Notes: generated from the letters alone by a model not told the origin. 64,000 nucleotides of DNA from Prescottella agglutinans (GCF_004011865.1 NZ_RKLP01000002.1:372001-436000); one strand, 5' to 3'. Counted from the first letter of the stretch, positions 51,428 through 60,760 are shown. Made by a program: numbers and translations.

Positions 51428-51814
51428 ATGAGAATCCACCTGACGAGCGTGCACGTCGACGACCAGGACAAGGCCCTCGCGTTCTACACCGACGTCCTCG
51501 GCTTCGTGAAGAAGACCGAAGTCCCTCTCGGCGAACACAAGTGGCTCACCGTCGTCTCCCCCGAGAACCCGGACGGCACCGAACTGCTCCTCGAGCCCGA
51601 CCAGCACCCGGCGGCCCAGGCCTACAAGAAGGGCCTCGTCGCGGACGGGATTCCGGCGGCGTCCTTCGCCGTCGACGACGTCCAGGCCGAGTACGGGCGA
51701 CTGAAGGCGCTCGGCGTCGTGTTCACGCAGGAACCGCTCTCGATGGGGCCCGTCACCACGGCCGTCCTCGACGACACGTGCGGCAACCTCATCCAGATCG
51801 CCAGTCAGCCCTGA
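51428..51814 (+). CDS. VOC (glyoxalase/bleomycin-resistance fold) family protein
   Basis: 128 residues in two beta-alpha-beta-beta-beta modules: VHVDDQDKALAFYTDVLGFV (8-27) and AVDDVQAEYGRLKALGVVF with DDTCGNLIQIAS at the end. Metal-ligand positions are kept in the first His and last Gln region. Substrate unknown. AGGAAGGGA precedes the ATG. Convergent with the VWA gene. Confidence 0.88.
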   Translation: MRIHLTSVHVDDQDKALAFYTDVLGFVKKTEVPLGEHKWLTVVSPENPDGTELLLEPDQHPAAQAYKKGLVADGIPAASFAVDDVQAEYGRLKALGVVFTQEPLSMGPVTTAVLDDTCGNLIQIASQP

Positions 51815-51823
51815 CGCCCGCGA

Positions 51824-53773
51824 TCACCGACCCGGCCGGCGCATCCGCATGTAGTCGCTGGCCACCGCGGCGCCGAGTCCGTCCAGGTCGGGCGCGACGA
51901 CCCGGCCGCCGACGCGCTCCGCCATCCGGTCCACGACGCGGGCCAGGCCGGGGTCGTCGCCGAGTCTGAAGATGGTGACCTGGGCGCCGAGTCGGGCGAG
52001 GGTGTCGAGTTCGCGCACCGTCAGCCCCAGCGTCCGCACGCTCGGCGGGTAGTCGAAGAACGCCTGCCCGTCGGGCTCGAGGTGCGCGGTGGGCTCGCCG
52101 TCGGTGACGATCAGCACGACGGGCTGCGCGTCGGGGTGCCGGCGCAGGTGCCGGGCCGCGAGCAGCAGCGCGTGGTGCAGGTTGGTGCCCTGGTCCCAGG
52201 CCCCGTCCAGGCCGGCGAGTTCGGCGGCGCTGAGAGTCTGCGCGTAGCGGCCGAAACCGATGAGCTGCAATGCATCTCCCCGGAACCGCGTGGTCACCAG
52301 GTGATTCAGCGCGAGGGCGGTGCGTTTCATCGGGACCCAGCGCCCGTCCATCACCATCGAGAACGACGTGTCCACCAGCAGCGCGACGGCGGCCTGCGCC
52401 CGCTGCTCGGTCTCGGCGACCTCGACGTCGGCGACCGTCATCCGCACCGGCCTCCGGCCCGGCTCGCGCAGGATCGCGTTCGTCAGGGTCCGGGTGACGT
52501 CCCACGGCTCGGTGTCGCCGAACTCCCAGGCCCGTGACGCCCCGGTCGGCTCGCCCATCGAGCCGGCGCGCCGGGTCTCGCGCTGGCCGCCGCGGTGGGC
52601 GAGCCGACCGGCGACGTCGCGCAGCGCCGTCTGCCCCAACTGGCGCATCGCCTTCGGCGACAGCCGCCACTGACCGTCGGGGGCACGATCGAAGAAACCC
52701 TGCTGCTGCAGCGCCCGCTCGAGGTCGGCGAGGGTGCGGGCGTCGGCGACGGCCTGGTCCCCGAGTTGCCGGGCGAGCGCCTCGGTGTCGATGTCGTCGA
52801 GTTGGGCGCCCGGATACTGTTGCGACAGTTGCTCGGACAGCCGCTCGAGGTCGGCGACATCCGCGACGGCCGACGTCCCCTCCCCCAGGCCCAGGCCCTC
52901 GTCACCACGGAACTGTGCCGATCCGTCCCAGTCCTCGCCGGGCCGGGCGGCCTGCAGGTGCGCGTCCAGTCGGTCCAGCTGGCTCGTCAGCGAGGGATCC
53001 CCGAATGCCTGCTGCGCCAACGCGTCCAGCTCCGCGCGCTGGTCGTGGGTGAGCGAGTTGCGCAGCCGCTGCGCGGCCGCGGCCCGACGTGCCAGCGAGT
53101 CCAGCAACTCGTCGGTGTTGCGCGGGTTCTCGGGGAAGAACTCGCCGTGCCGGTCCATGAACTCCCGGAACTGCTCGGTGGTGTCCTCGCCGCGAGCATG
53201 GCTGTCCAGCAACGAGTTCAAGTCCTCGAGCATCTCCCGGATGCGCTGACGGTCCTCGTCCGTCGCACCCTCGAGCATCCGCTTCATTCCGTCGAACCGC
53301 TGGTCGAGCAGTTCACGGCCGAGCAGGTCTCGGATCTTCTCGTAGTCCTCGCGGGCCTGACTGCTGCGCCAGTCGTAGTCGGCGAGGTCGGCGACCGCCT
53401 GCGCCGTCGACGGCGGCAGTTCCTCGATCCGCATCTCCGCGAACCGGGCGTCGTCGTCGAGGGCGCGGGCCAGGGTCTTGCGCTCCTCGAGCACCGCGCG
53501 GTCGAGCAGTTCCCGCACCTCGTCGAGCGTCCCACCGAGGTTGTTGCGCGACAACAACTCCTGGCGTCGCCGGTTGGCCTGCGCGGCCAGGTCGTCGAGT
53601 CCGCGCCGGTCGCCGAATCCGCGGCGCAGCAACTCCCGCAGCGCCTGCCGCGGCGACGCCCCCTCGAGCACGTCGTCGCCGATCGCGGCCAGCGCCTCCC
53701 GCAGATCCACCGGCGGGGCCAGTGGATCGCCGCCCTCGTACGGGCCATACCGTGCGCCGCGAGCCGGACTCAC
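51824..53773 (-). CDS. VWA domain protein, Mg-chelatase subunit D-like (Rv0959-like)
   Basis: About 649 residues. A long N-terminal part (about 1-440) rich in charged helices with coiled-coil character, then a C-terminal von Willebrand A domain (about 450-645) with MIDAS DTSFSM, Thr in DQGTNLHHAL and Asp in IVTDGEPTA. Works with the MoxR-type ATPase encoded just upstream, probably as a chaperone or metal-insertion pair. The GTG at 53773 follows AGGACGG, 13 bp after the ATPase stop. Confidence 0.88.
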   Translation of the reverse strand: MSPARGARYGPYEGGDPLAPPVDLREALAAIGDDVLEGASPRQALRELLRRGFGDRRGLDDLAAQANRRRQELLSRNNLGGTLDEVRELLDRAVLEERKTLARALDDDARFAEMRIEELPPSTAQAVADLADYDWRSSQAREDYEKIRDLLGRELLDQRFDGMKRMLEGATDEDRQRIREMLEDLNSLLDSHARGEDTTEQFREFMDRHGEFFPENPRNTDELLDSLARRAAAAQRLRNSLTHDQRAELDALAQQAFGDPSLTSQLDRLDAHLQAARPGEDWDGSAQFRGDEGLGLGEGTSAVADVADLERLSEQLSQQYPGAQLDDIDTEALARQLGDQAVADARTLADLERALQQQGFFDRAPDGQWRLSPKAMRQLGQTALRDVAGRLAHRGGQRETRRAGSMGEPTGASRAWEFGDTEPWDVTRTLTNAILREPGRRPVRMTVADVEVAETEQRAQAAVALLVDTSFSMVMDGRWVPMKRTALALNHLVTTRFRGDALQLIGFGRYAQTLSAAELAGLDGAWDQGTNLHHALLLAARHLRRHPDAQPVVLIVTDGEPTAHLEPDGQAFFDYPPSVRTLGLTVRELDTLARLGAQVTIFRLGDDPGLARVVDRMAERVGGRVVAPDLDGLGAAVASDYMRMRRPGR

Positions 53774-53786
53774 GAGGCCGCCGTCC

Positions 53787-55178
53787 TCATGAGTACACCG
53801 CCTGCCCGTTCTCGTCCGGGTTCTTCGAGATCCGCCGGGCCAGGTACAGGCCCTCGAGCGCGAGTTCCGCGGCGGACGCGCGTTCGCCGTCGGACTGGGC
53901 ACCGAGGCGCTCGGCGACCTCGTCGAGCACCTCGAGTTCCGGCAGCTCGCCGAGCAGGGCCTTCGCGGTGACCCGCTCCCCGGTCACCACCGGCTGTCCC
54001 AGCTCGACGGCGGTCACGAGCGGCGCGAGGTCGATGCCGCCGAGCCGGAGGCGGGCGGTGTCGGCGGTCGCCCGGCGCAGCAGGTGCTCGAGGATCTCCA
54101 GTTCGCGCCCCTCCTCCCCGGATTCGAACTCGACCTTGCCGCGCAGCACCTCGACGATCGTGCCGAGGTCGATCGGCCGGGCCACCGCCTCCGCCTCGCC
54201 GAGGATCGCGCTGCGGTGCACCGCGGCCGCGCTGACGGTCTCGGCACCGGCCACCGCGAAGCGGGCCGACACCCCCGACCGCTGGTCCACCGACGTCGAC
54301 TCGCGCAGCAGCCGGGTGAACCGGGCCAGGACCTCGAGCAGGTGGTGCGGGACGGCGGCCTGGAGGTTCGCCTCCTGCCGGATCACCGCGATCTCGTCCT
54401 CGAGCAGCGACGGGTAGTGCGTGCGGATCTCGGCGCCGAAGCGGTCCTTGAGCGGGGTGATGATCCGTCCGCGGTTGGTGTAGTCCTCCGGGTTCGCGCT
54501 GGCCACCAGCAGCACGTCGAGCGGCAGCCGCAGCGTGTAGCCGCGGACCTGGATGTCGCGTTCCTCCATCACGTTGAGCAGCGACACCTGGATCCGCTCG
54601 GCCAGGTCCGGCAGCTCGTTGATCGCGACGATGCCGCGGTGGGCGCGCGGCACCAGGCCGAAGTGGATGGTCTCAGGGTCGCCGAGGCTGCGTCCTTCCG
54701 CGACCTTGATCGGGTCGACGTCGCCGACGAGGTCGGCGACCGATGTGTCAGGCGTCGCGAGCTTCTCCGCGTACCGCTCGCTGCGGTGCCGCCACGCGAC
54801 CGGCAGCGCGTCGCCCAGTTCGGCGGCCCGCCGCAGCGAGATCGGCGTGATCGGCTCGTACGGGTGCTCGCCCAGTTCGGAGCCGGCGATCACCGGTGTC
54901 CACTCGTCGAGCAGCAGCTGGAGGGTGCGCAGCAGACGGGTCTTGCCCTGGCCGCGCTCGCCGAGCAGCACGACGTCGTGACCGGCGATGAGCGCCCGCT
55001 CGAGTTGCGGCAACACCGTCTCCTCGAAGCCGACGATGCCGGGCCACGGGTCGTAGCCGTCGCGCAGCGACACGAGCAGGTTCTCCCGCATCTCGTCCTT
55101 GACCGAACGCTGGACGTGGCCGGACGCCCGGAGTTCGCCGAGTGTCCGGGGCAGGTACGCAGGCGGTGTGGCAGTCAC
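53787..55178 (-). CDS. MoxR/Mg-chelatase subunit I-like AAA+ ATPase (Rv0958-like)
   Basis: 463 residues. Walker A VVLLGERGQGKTRLL (about 70-84), Walker B region RGIVAINELPDLAERIQ, sensor 1 LVASANPEDYTNRGRIITPLKDRFG (about 235-259), and C-terminal lid helices. Partner of the downstream VWA protein. The GTG at 55178 is 6 nt after TAACTT; the GTG three nt upstream is also possible. Order purH-ATPase-VWA matches M. tuberculosis Rv0957-Rv0959. Confidence 0.9.
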   Translation of the reverse strand: MTATPPAYLPRTLGELRASGHVQRSVKDEMRENLLVSLRDGYDPWPGIVGFEETVLPQLERALIAGHDVVLLGERGQGKTRLLRTLQLLLDEWTPVIAGSELGEHPYEPITPISLRRAAELGDALPVAWRHRSERYAEKLATPDTSVADLVGDVDPIKVAEGRSLGDPETIHFGLVPRAHRGIVAINELPDLAERIQVSLLNVMEERDIQVRGYTLRLPLDVLLVASANPEDYTNRGRIITPLKDRFGAEIRTHYPSLLEDEIAVIRQEANLQAAVPHHLLEVLARFTRLLRESTSVDQRSGVSARFAVAGAETVSAAAVHRSAILGEAEAVARPIDLGTIVEVLRGKVEFESGEEGRELEILEHLLRRATADTARLRLGGIDLAPLVTAVELGQPVVTGERVTAKALLGELPELEVLDEVAERLGAQSDGERASAAELALEGLYLARRISKNPDENGQAVYS

Positions 55179-55184
55179 CACTCC

Positions 55185-55190
55185 AAGTTA
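55185..55190 (-). promoter_or_regulatory. -10 (TAACTT), leaderless start of the MoxR-type gene
   Basis: On the minus strand TAACTT lies 6 nt before the GTG at 55178. Confidence 0.45.
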
Positions 55191-55266
55191 CGAGCGTTCT
55201 GGCGATTCGGCACCTGAACGGCCGTCGTGTGCGCTGCGATTTCCCCGGCTCTGATAGACACACGTC

Positions 55267-56232
55267 ATGCCCGACTTCGAGATCACCTTCACCACCGGCG
55301 ACATCACGCTGCACGGCAGCCTCCGTCTCCCCGCGGGCGCCGACGCGGACTCGCCCGCGCCCGCGGTGCTGCTGCTCGCCGGCAGCGGTCCCACCGACCG
55401 CAACGGCGACAGCGCCCTGCTGCCCGGCTCGATCGGCACCCTCGAGTTCCTGGCGGACCTGCTCGAAGAGCACGGGTTCGCGAGCCTGCGCTACGACAAG
55501 CTCGGCAGCGGCACCACCGGGCTCGGCCCGTACGACGTCGAGGACATCGGTGACCTGGGCTTCTCGGTGTTCACCGACTCCGCCGCCGCCGCACTGGCCT
55601 TCCTGTCCGGCCGCGCGGCCGTCGACCCGGAACGCGTGTCCGTCGTCGGGCACAGCGAGGGTGCGCTCATCGCGCTGGCCCTCGCCGACAGCGGCGCGAC
55701 GGTCGCCGGACTGGGCCTGCTCGAGCCGCTCAGCGTGCGTCTGCTGGACCTGCTGACCACGCAGATCGACAGCCAGCTCACCGCGGTCGTCGGGGCAGGG
55801 CAGCTGCCCGTCGAACTGGCCGACGAACTGCGGCTGGCACTGGCCGGTGCCGTCGAGTCGCTGCGCACCGATGCCACGCTCAGCGACGACCTGCCCGATC
55901 CGCTGCGCGCGGCCGGCCTGGTTCCGGCGAACGCGCGGGCGCTCGCGGAGGAGGACGCGCTCGACCCGCGTGAGCTCGCGCGTCGCCTGCCCGCCGGCCT
56001 GCCGGTCGTGACGAGCTGCTCCGCCAAGGACATCCAGCTCGACTGCGCCGACGTCGACGCCCTCGACGCCGCCCTCGCCCACACCGCGCTCACGTCGGTG
56101 CGGATGACGACGGCGAATCACGTACTCAAGGAGATCGGCGCAGCCGCCTCGACCGGTGCCGACTACATCGAGCCGCTGCCCTGGTCGACCGAGTTCACCA
56201 GCGGATTCGAGGGCTGGCTCCGCAGCCTCTGA
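55267..56232 (+). CDS. Alpha/beta hydrolase
   Basis: 321 residues. Oxyanion-hole region LLLAGSGPTDRNGD (about 34-47), RYDKLGSGTT (about 76-85), nucleophile elbow VVGHSEGAL (about 134-142, GxSxG), a helical lid (about 160-235), late Asp in CADVDAL and His in TANHVLKEI (about 280). The layout resembles YfhR/EstA-type esterases. Substrate unknown. No SD; TGATAGACA lies close upstream. Divergent from the MoxR-type gene. Confidence 0.85.
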   Translation: MPDFEITFTTGDITLHGSLRLPAGADADSPAPAVLLLAGSGPTDRNGDSALLPGSIGTLEFLADLLEEHGFASLRYDKLGSGTTGLGPYDVEDIGDLGFSVFTDSAAAALAFLSGRAAVDPERVSVVGHSEGALIALALADSGATVAGLGLLEPLSVRLLDLLTTQIDSQLTAVVGAGQLPVELADELRLALAGAVESLRTDATLSDDLPDPLRAAGLVPANARALAEEDALDPRELARRLPAGLPVVTSCSAKDIQLDCADVDALDAALAHTALTSVRMTTANHVLKEIGAAASTGADYIEPLPWSTEFTSGFEGWLRSL

Positions 56233-56300
56233 CGTCACTCCCCGTGCCGCCGGCGACACGCTCGACGAAAAACCGAGATGTCGTCCGGCGGACACTGCTG

Positions 56301-56306
56301 TATGGT
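56301..56306 (+). promoter_or_regulatory. Putative -10 (TATGGT) of the attenuator transcript
   Basis: TATGGT lies 44 bp before the leader ORF start and 69 bp after the hydrolase stop. The predicted 5' leader to the STAS-like gene is about 255 nt. No good -35 is visible. Confidence 0.45.
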
Positions 56307-56349
56307 TCTCCGTTAACCGACGGGCACACACGAGAAAGGTACGGTCGCG

Positions 56350-56487
56350 ATGCACGGCAAGATCCCGGCATTTTCATCAATGCACGTATACGCCAAGCAC
56401 GCTTCGAAGCACGCATTCTTCGCCGTACCCGCGCAGCACAGCCACGCAGCCTTCTTCAGGTGGCCCCGAGAGACGAGTTCCCCGTAA
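56350..56487 (+). CDS. 45-codon leader peptide rich in His and Phe
   Basis: Reads MHGKIPAFSSMHVYAKHASK, then HAFFAVPAQHSHAAFFRWPR and ends ETSSP. It has six His and five Phe, with two FF pairs in a repeated HA(A)FF motif. GAGAAAGG lies 10 nt before the ATG. The stop codon TAA (56485) falls in the loop of the first hairpin, followed by a canonical terminator. The placement is that of an attenuator leader peptide; the peptide itself has no recognisable domain. Confidence 0.5.
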   Translation: MHGKIPAFSSMHVYAKHASKHAFFAVPAQHSHAAFFRWPRETSSP

Positions 56488-56513
56488 CCGGAACCTCTCT
56501 CGGGCACCCGAAG
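56454..56513 (+). promoter_or_regulatory. Mutually exclusive antiterminator and pause hairpins
   Basis: Form 1: GAGAGA (56468-56473) and GTTCC (56477-56481) pair with GGAAC (56490-56494) and TCTCTC (56496-56501), an 11-bp stem. Form 2: CTTCAGGTGGCCCCGAGAG (56454-56472) can pair with CTCTCGGGCACCCGAAG (56497-56513), 16 pairs with one mismatch and two bulges. Form 2 sequesters the left arm of the terminator; form 1 leaves it free. Confidence 0.5.
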
Positions 56514-56541
56514 GCACACCGCCTCGGGTGCCTTTTCTTTT
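56503..56541 (+). terminator. Canonical intrinsic terminator inside the leader (attenuator)
   Basis: Stem GGCACCCG/CGGGTGCC plus AGGC/GCCT with one bulged A, loop ACACC, then TTTTCTTTT (56533-56541). It is the best U-tract terminator in the window and it lies 26 bp upstream of an SD-bearing gene rather than after one. Confidence 0.8.
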
Positions 56542-56566
56542 ACCTACATCCAGTCAGGAGAACCAC

Positions 56567-56839
56567 ATGAAACTTCGACTCGGCGCCGGTGGCGCCACTC
56601 GACACGGTGCCGGTGGCACCACCACCCAGGATCTGCCCGGCGATCTCACCGGGCAGGTCGTCACCGTCGATCTGCGCCACGTCGACCCCGGTCAGGACGC
56701 CGGCGCGACGGAACTGCTCAGCGAACTGATCGCCCGCGGGGCGGCCCGCTTGGTCGTCGCAGGCACCGACGACGCCCGCGCCCGCACCCTGCTCGCCTCG
56801 GCACAGCACAACGCTCCCCCGTCCGGGCTCGCGGCCTGA
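56567..56839 (+). CDS. 90-residue STAS-like protein downstream of the attenuator
   Basis: The N-terminal 25 residues are Gly/Thr-rich (KLRLGAGGATRHGAGGTTTQD). The rest (about 28-85) reads LTGQVVTVDLRHVDPGQD then AGATELLSELIARGAARLVV and GTDDARARTLL, an alternating beta-alpha pattern reminiscent of STAS-like (DUF4325) domains that act in protein-protein switching. The similarity is weak and by eye only. GGAG is 7 nt before the ATG. It is the only gene between the attenuator and convergent purH. Confidence 0.6.
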   Translation: MKLRLGAGGATRHGAGGTTTQDLPGDLTGQVVTVDLRHVDPGQDAGATELLSELIARGAARLVVAGTDDARARTLLASAQHNAPPSGLAA

Positions 56840-56882
56840 GGCCCGCGAACTCCGGAAGAGGGAGCGCTGCAGAGGCTTTCGA

Positions 56883-58436
56883 TCAGTGCGCGAAGTGGCG
56901 CGCACCGGTCAGGTAGAGGGTGACGCCGGCCTCGCGGGCGGCCTCGATGACCTCGTTGTCACGGACCGAGCCGCCCGGCTGGACGACGGCGCGGACGCCG
57001 GCGTCGAGCAGGACCTGCAGTCCGTCGGGGAACGGGAAGAACGCGTCGGACGCGGCCACCGAACCCTTGGCGCGGTCACCGGCACGCTGCACCGCGAGGT
57101 GCGCGGAGTCGACGCGGTTGACCTGGCCCATGCCGACACCCACCGAGGCGCCGTCGTTCGCGAGCAGGATCGCGTTGGACTTCACGGCGCGGCAGGCGCG
57201 CCACGCGAACTCGAGGTCCGCGAGGGTCTTCTCGTCCGCGGCCTCGCCGACGACCAGCGTCCAGTTGGCCGGGTTGTCGCCCTCGGCGTCGAGGACGTCG
57301 CGCTCCTGCAGCAGTGTGCCGCCGGAGATCGGGCGCAGTTCGATGCCGGTCGCGGTGGGTGCGGCCGCCTCGAGGACGCGGATGTTCTTCTTGCGCTGCA
57401 GCACACCGATCGCCCCGTCCGCGTAGGACGGCGCGATGATGACCTCGGTGAAGATGTCGGCGACCTGCTCGGCCATCTCGACGGTCACCTCGCGGTTGGC
57501 GGCGATCACGCCGCCGTAAGCGCTCACCGGGTCGCACGCGTGCGCCTTGCGGTGCGCCTCGGCGATATCGGCGCCGACCGCGATGCCGCACGGGTTGGCG
57601 TGCTTGATGATCGCGACCGCGGGCTCCGAGTGGTCGAACGCGGCACGCCACGCGGCGTCACCGTCGGTGTAGTTGTTGTACGACATCTCCTTGCCGTGCA
57701 ACTGCTTCGCCTGCGCGAGACCGGCCGGCTCGGCCGGGTTGCCGTACAGCGCCGCAGCCTGGTGCGGGTTCTCGCCGTAGCGCAGCACCGCGGAACGGTC
57801 CCACGTCGCGCCGACCCAGCGCGGGAACTTGTCGTCGGACTCGATCAGGCTCTCGGTCATCCAGGTGGCGACCGCGACATCGTAGGACGCGGTGTGCTGG
57901 AACGCCTGCGCGGCCAGAGCGGTGCGCTCGAAGAGGTTGAAGCCACCGGCCTCGACCGCAGCCAGAACGCCCTCGTACTTCTTCGGGTCGACGACGACCG
58001 CGACGGACGGGTGGTTCTTCGCGGCGGCACGCACCATCGACGGGCCGCCGATGTCGATCTGCTCGACGCACTCGTCCGGGGTGGCGCCCGACGCGACGGT
58101 CTGCGTGAACGGGTACAGGTTCACGACCACCAGCTGGAACGCCTCGATGCCCAGCTCCTCGAGCTGCGCGAGATGCTCGGGCTTGCGGGTGTCGGCGAGG
58201 ACGCCGGCGTGCACGCGGGGGTGCAGCGTCTTCACGCGGCCCTCGAGGCACTCGGGGAAGCCGGTCAGGTCCTCGACCTTGGTGACCGGGATGCCGGCGT
58301 CGGCGATCTGGGCTGCGGTCGAGCCGGTGGACACCAGCTCGACACCGGCCTGGTGCAGGCCGGTGGCCAGTTCGACCAGTCCGGTCTTGTCGTAGACGCT
58401 GACGAGTGCGCGGCGCACAGCCTTGCGTTCACTCAC
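56883..58436 (-). CDS. purH: Bifunctional AICAR transformylase/IMP cyclohydrolase
   Basis: 517 residues, both domains complete. The IMP cyclohydrolase (MGS-like) domain (about 1-195) has [23 protein letters not shown] and [14 protein letters not shown]. The AICARFT domain (about 200-517) has [39 protein letters not shown] and DAFFPFPDG with the end TGARHFAH. Catalyses the last two steps of IMP synthesis. GTG start overlaps the purN stop by 8 bp. Confidence 0.97.
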   Translation of the reverse strand: MSERKAVRRALVSVYDKTGLVELATGLHQAGVELVSTGSTAAQIADAGIPVTKVEDLTGFPECLEGRVKTLHPRVHAGVLADTRKPEHLAQLEELGIEAFQLVVVNLYPFTQTVASGATPDECVEQIDIGGPSMVRAAAKNHPSVAVVVDPKKYEGVLAAVEAGGFNLFERTALAAQAFQHTASYDVAVATWMTESLIESDDKFPRWVGATWDRSAVLRYGENPHQAAALYGNPAEPAGLAQAKQLHGKEMSYNNYTDGDAAWRAAFDHSEPAVAIIKHANPCGIAVGADIAEAHRKAHACDPVSAYGGVIAANREVTVEMAEQVADIFTEVIIAPSYADGAIGVLQRKKNIRVLEAAAPTATGIELRPISGGTLLQERDVLDAEGDNPANWTLVVGEAADEKTLADLEFAWRACRAVKSNAILLANDGASVGVGMGQVNRVDSAHLAVQRAGDRAKGSVAASDAFFPFPDGLQVLLDAGVRAVVQPGGSVRDNEVIEAAREAGVTLYLTGARHFAH

Positions 58437-59040
58437 TGGGGATCACGGCCTTTCGTCCGTCGGAAACAACACCTCGGAGGGCGACGGCGGCCACGACCTC
58501 GGCCAGTAGTCGCCGTTCGACAATCTTGATGCGCTCGTGCAGCGCGGCCTCGTCGTCGTCGACGCGGACCTCGACCGGCTCCTGCGCCAGGATCGGGCCG
58601 GTGTCGACACCGGAGTCGACCAGATGCACCGTCGATCCGGTGATCCGCACGCCGTACGCGAGCGCGTCACGCACCGCGTGTGCGCCGGGGAACGACGGCA
58701 GCAGCGCGGGGTGCGTGTTGATGATGCGGCCGGCGAAGCGTTCCATGAACGCCGGGCCGAAGATCTTCATGAAACCGGCACTGATCACCAGATCGGGCTG
58801 GTGCGCGGCCACGGCCTCGGTGAGCGCGACGTCCCAGGCGGCGCGGTCGGCGTGATCGCGGAGCGCGACCTTGAAGTGCGCGATGCCGGCATCAGCGGCA
58901 TGATCGGTGGCGGCGCAGTCCCGGTCGACCCCGACCGCGACGATCGTCGCGGGGTAGCCGTCGGCGCGCGTGGCCTCGATGAGCGCCTGCAGCAGGCTGC
59001 CCGTCCCCGACGCGAGTACGACAATCCGAGCGGGCACCAT
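58429..59040 (-). CDS. purN: Phosphoribosylglycinamide formyltransferase
   Basis: 203 residues from the ATG. Motifs: [18 protein letters not shown] (6-23), [14 protein letters not shown], and the catalytic [16 protein letters not shown] with Asn and His; [11 protein letters not shown] follows. Transfers formyl to GAR in purine synthesis. No SD before the ATG at 59040. A CTG eleven codons upstream has AGGAG at 7 nt and gives an N-terminal extension like that of mycobacterial PurN, so it may be the true start. Translationally coupled to purH. Confidence 0.94.
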   Translation of the reverse strand: MVPARIVVLASGTGSLLQALIEATRADGYPATIVAVGVDRDCAATDHAADAGIAHFKVALRDHADRAAWDVALTEAVAAHQPDLVISAGFMKIFGPAFMERFAGRIINTHPALLPSFPGAHAVRDALAYGVRITGSTVHLVDSGVDTGPILAQEPVEVRVDDDEAALHERIKIVERRLLAEVVAAVALRGVVSDGRKAVIPSE

Positions 59041-59124
59041 GGGCCGCAGCTGGTCACGCGTGGCAGTCAGCGCACTACTCCTGGTTTTCGAGACGATCCG
59101 GCCGCGTCACGGGCCGCCCCAAGC

Positions 59125-60690
59125 CTAGTCGCTGGGGGTCACCGGACCGTCCGGCAGGTCGCCTTCGGCGGCTGCGGCGCCCTCCGGCCGGTTCTTCCGC
59201 GATCCCTCGTCGACCACTTCGTCGGCTTGGACGACTTCTTCGACGACGGCCTCGATCGCCTCGTCCGATCCGGCGGCGCCGCCGGACGGCTCGTCCACCA
59301 CGGACGAATCCGCCGGTTCCGACACGATCTCGGCCTCGACCACCGTCTCGGTTTCGGTCGTCTCGGTTGTCTCGCCGGCGGCCTGTTCCAACTCGGGAAC
59401 GGCCGGCGAACGGTACCTCATCGCGGGACGCTCGAGCCGCTTCACCTCGTAGGTCGGCTCGCCGGCCGCCGCCTCGGGCGATGCGTCTTCCGCGTCCGCC
59501 GAGCCGGCCTGGTCGTCGTCGGATGCGGCGCCGCCCCGTCGCGCGAGAAGCACCCCGACGAGGACACCCGGCACGGCCAACCAGCCGAATGTGACCAGCC
59601 CGAAGGCGAGGGGTTCCACCCCCACGAACCCGTACGATCCGATGTCGCCGCCCGCCAGAGCGCCGACCACCGCGGCCAGCACACCGACGCCGGCCGCGGC
59701 GCACAACACCGTGTAGGCGGTCTCCGCCAAGGGCAGGCGCAAGCGCCCGCAGTCACGACCGAGCAGGGCACCCACCGTCACCGGTACGACGAGCAGGAGG
59801 GGCCACGCGTTGCCGACCAGGGCGGTGGGCACGCCACCGAGCACCGGGACCGGCGGTACCGGCCCACCGACGATCTCGAACACACTCAACGCCGTCCCGC
59901 CCGCGTGTGCGGTGCCGCCGACGAGCACGGCGACGGCACCGACCGCGACGTTCGGCAGATACAGCACCGACAGCACGGTCAGGCCCAGCACCCCGACGAA
60001 CCCGGAGTCGTCGTCGAGCAGGTCTCCGACCTCCGACCACGACCACACGAGCGATGCGACCGTCACCGCGGTACCCGCAGCGAAGAGCAACCCCGCCGCG
60101 CGCGTGGCGGGCCGGGCGGTGTCGGGCAGCCAATCCGGGGCGCCCAACCGGGCGTTCTCGGCACGTCCGATCACCACCGCGACACCGGCGCACGCCGCGA
60201 CGAGGTGGATGCCGACGACGCAGGCGAGCGCCTCGAGCACATTCGGCGCCGCCAGCGGGATGACGACGGTGGCGTCGGTGATCACCGCGGCCGCGATCAG
60301 CGTCGCCGCCAGCGGGCCGGCGACCGCGGCCGCGACGACCCGCGCCGCGTCCGCGAGTGACGACCGGGGGGTCACCGCCCGGGCACAGCCCCGCGCGACG
60401 GCCCACACCAGCAGCGCCGTCGGCAGCAGCGGCAGGATCGCGAGCGGTGCGTCGGTGACGGTCAGCGACACCTGGTGCAGCGCCAGCCAGCACGCCGCGA
60501 TGGCGCCGACAGCACCCGTCAGGTCGCTGTTCGACGACACCAATGTGACGAGCACGGCAGCACTGATCAGGACGATCGCGACGCCCGTGGGGCGCAGCGC
60601 CACCCCGACCAGGGCACGAAGCTGCTCGGGGGTGTGGTCGGAGCGGCCGGGAGTGTCGCGGCGGGTGCCGCGAGCAAGCAGAGAAGTCAT
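59125..60690 (-). CDS. perM: Cell-division membrane protein PerM (DUF6350)
   Basis: 521 residues. About eight to nine TM helices (about 30-400), then a long acidic, disordered cytoplasmic tail (about 405-521) rich in Glu, Ala, Thr and Val (ETTETTETETVVEAEIVSEP). Length, tail and position just upstream of purN match M. tuberculosis Rv0955 (PerM), which stabilises the divisome protein FtsB in stress. Function is inferred from synteny and topology. No SD is seen. Confidence 0.82.
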   Translation of the reverse strand: MTSLLARGTRRDTPGRSDHTPEQLRALVGVALRPTGVAIVLISAAVLVTLVSSNSDLTGAVGAIAACWLALHQVSLTVTDAPLAILPLLPTALLVWAVARGCARAVTPRSSLADAARVVAAAVAGPLAATLIAAAVITDATVVIPLAAPNVLEALACVVGIHLVAACAGVAVVIGRAENARLGAPDWLPDTARPATRAAGLLFAAGTAVTVASLVWSWSEVGDLLDDDSGFVGVLGLTVLSVLYLPNVAVGAVAVLVGGTAHAGGTALSVFEIVGGPVPPVPVLGGVPTALVGNAWPLLLVVPVTVGALLGRDCGRLRLPLAETAYTVLCAAAGVGVLAAVVGALAGGDIGSYGFVGVEPLAFGLVTFGWLAVPGVLVGVLLARRGGAASDDDQAGSADAEDASPEAAAGEPTYEVKRLERPAMRYRSPAVPELEQAAGETTETTETETVVEAEIVSEPADSSVVDEPSGGAAGSDEAIEAVVEEVVQADEVVDEGSRKNRPEGAAAAEGDLPDGPVTPSD

Positions 60691-60760
60691 CGGATCGAGG
60701 GTCGCACCCGCTCGGGGCGACGCCCCTCAGGCGCGCCGAGGCACGGTGGGGCGCACTGCG

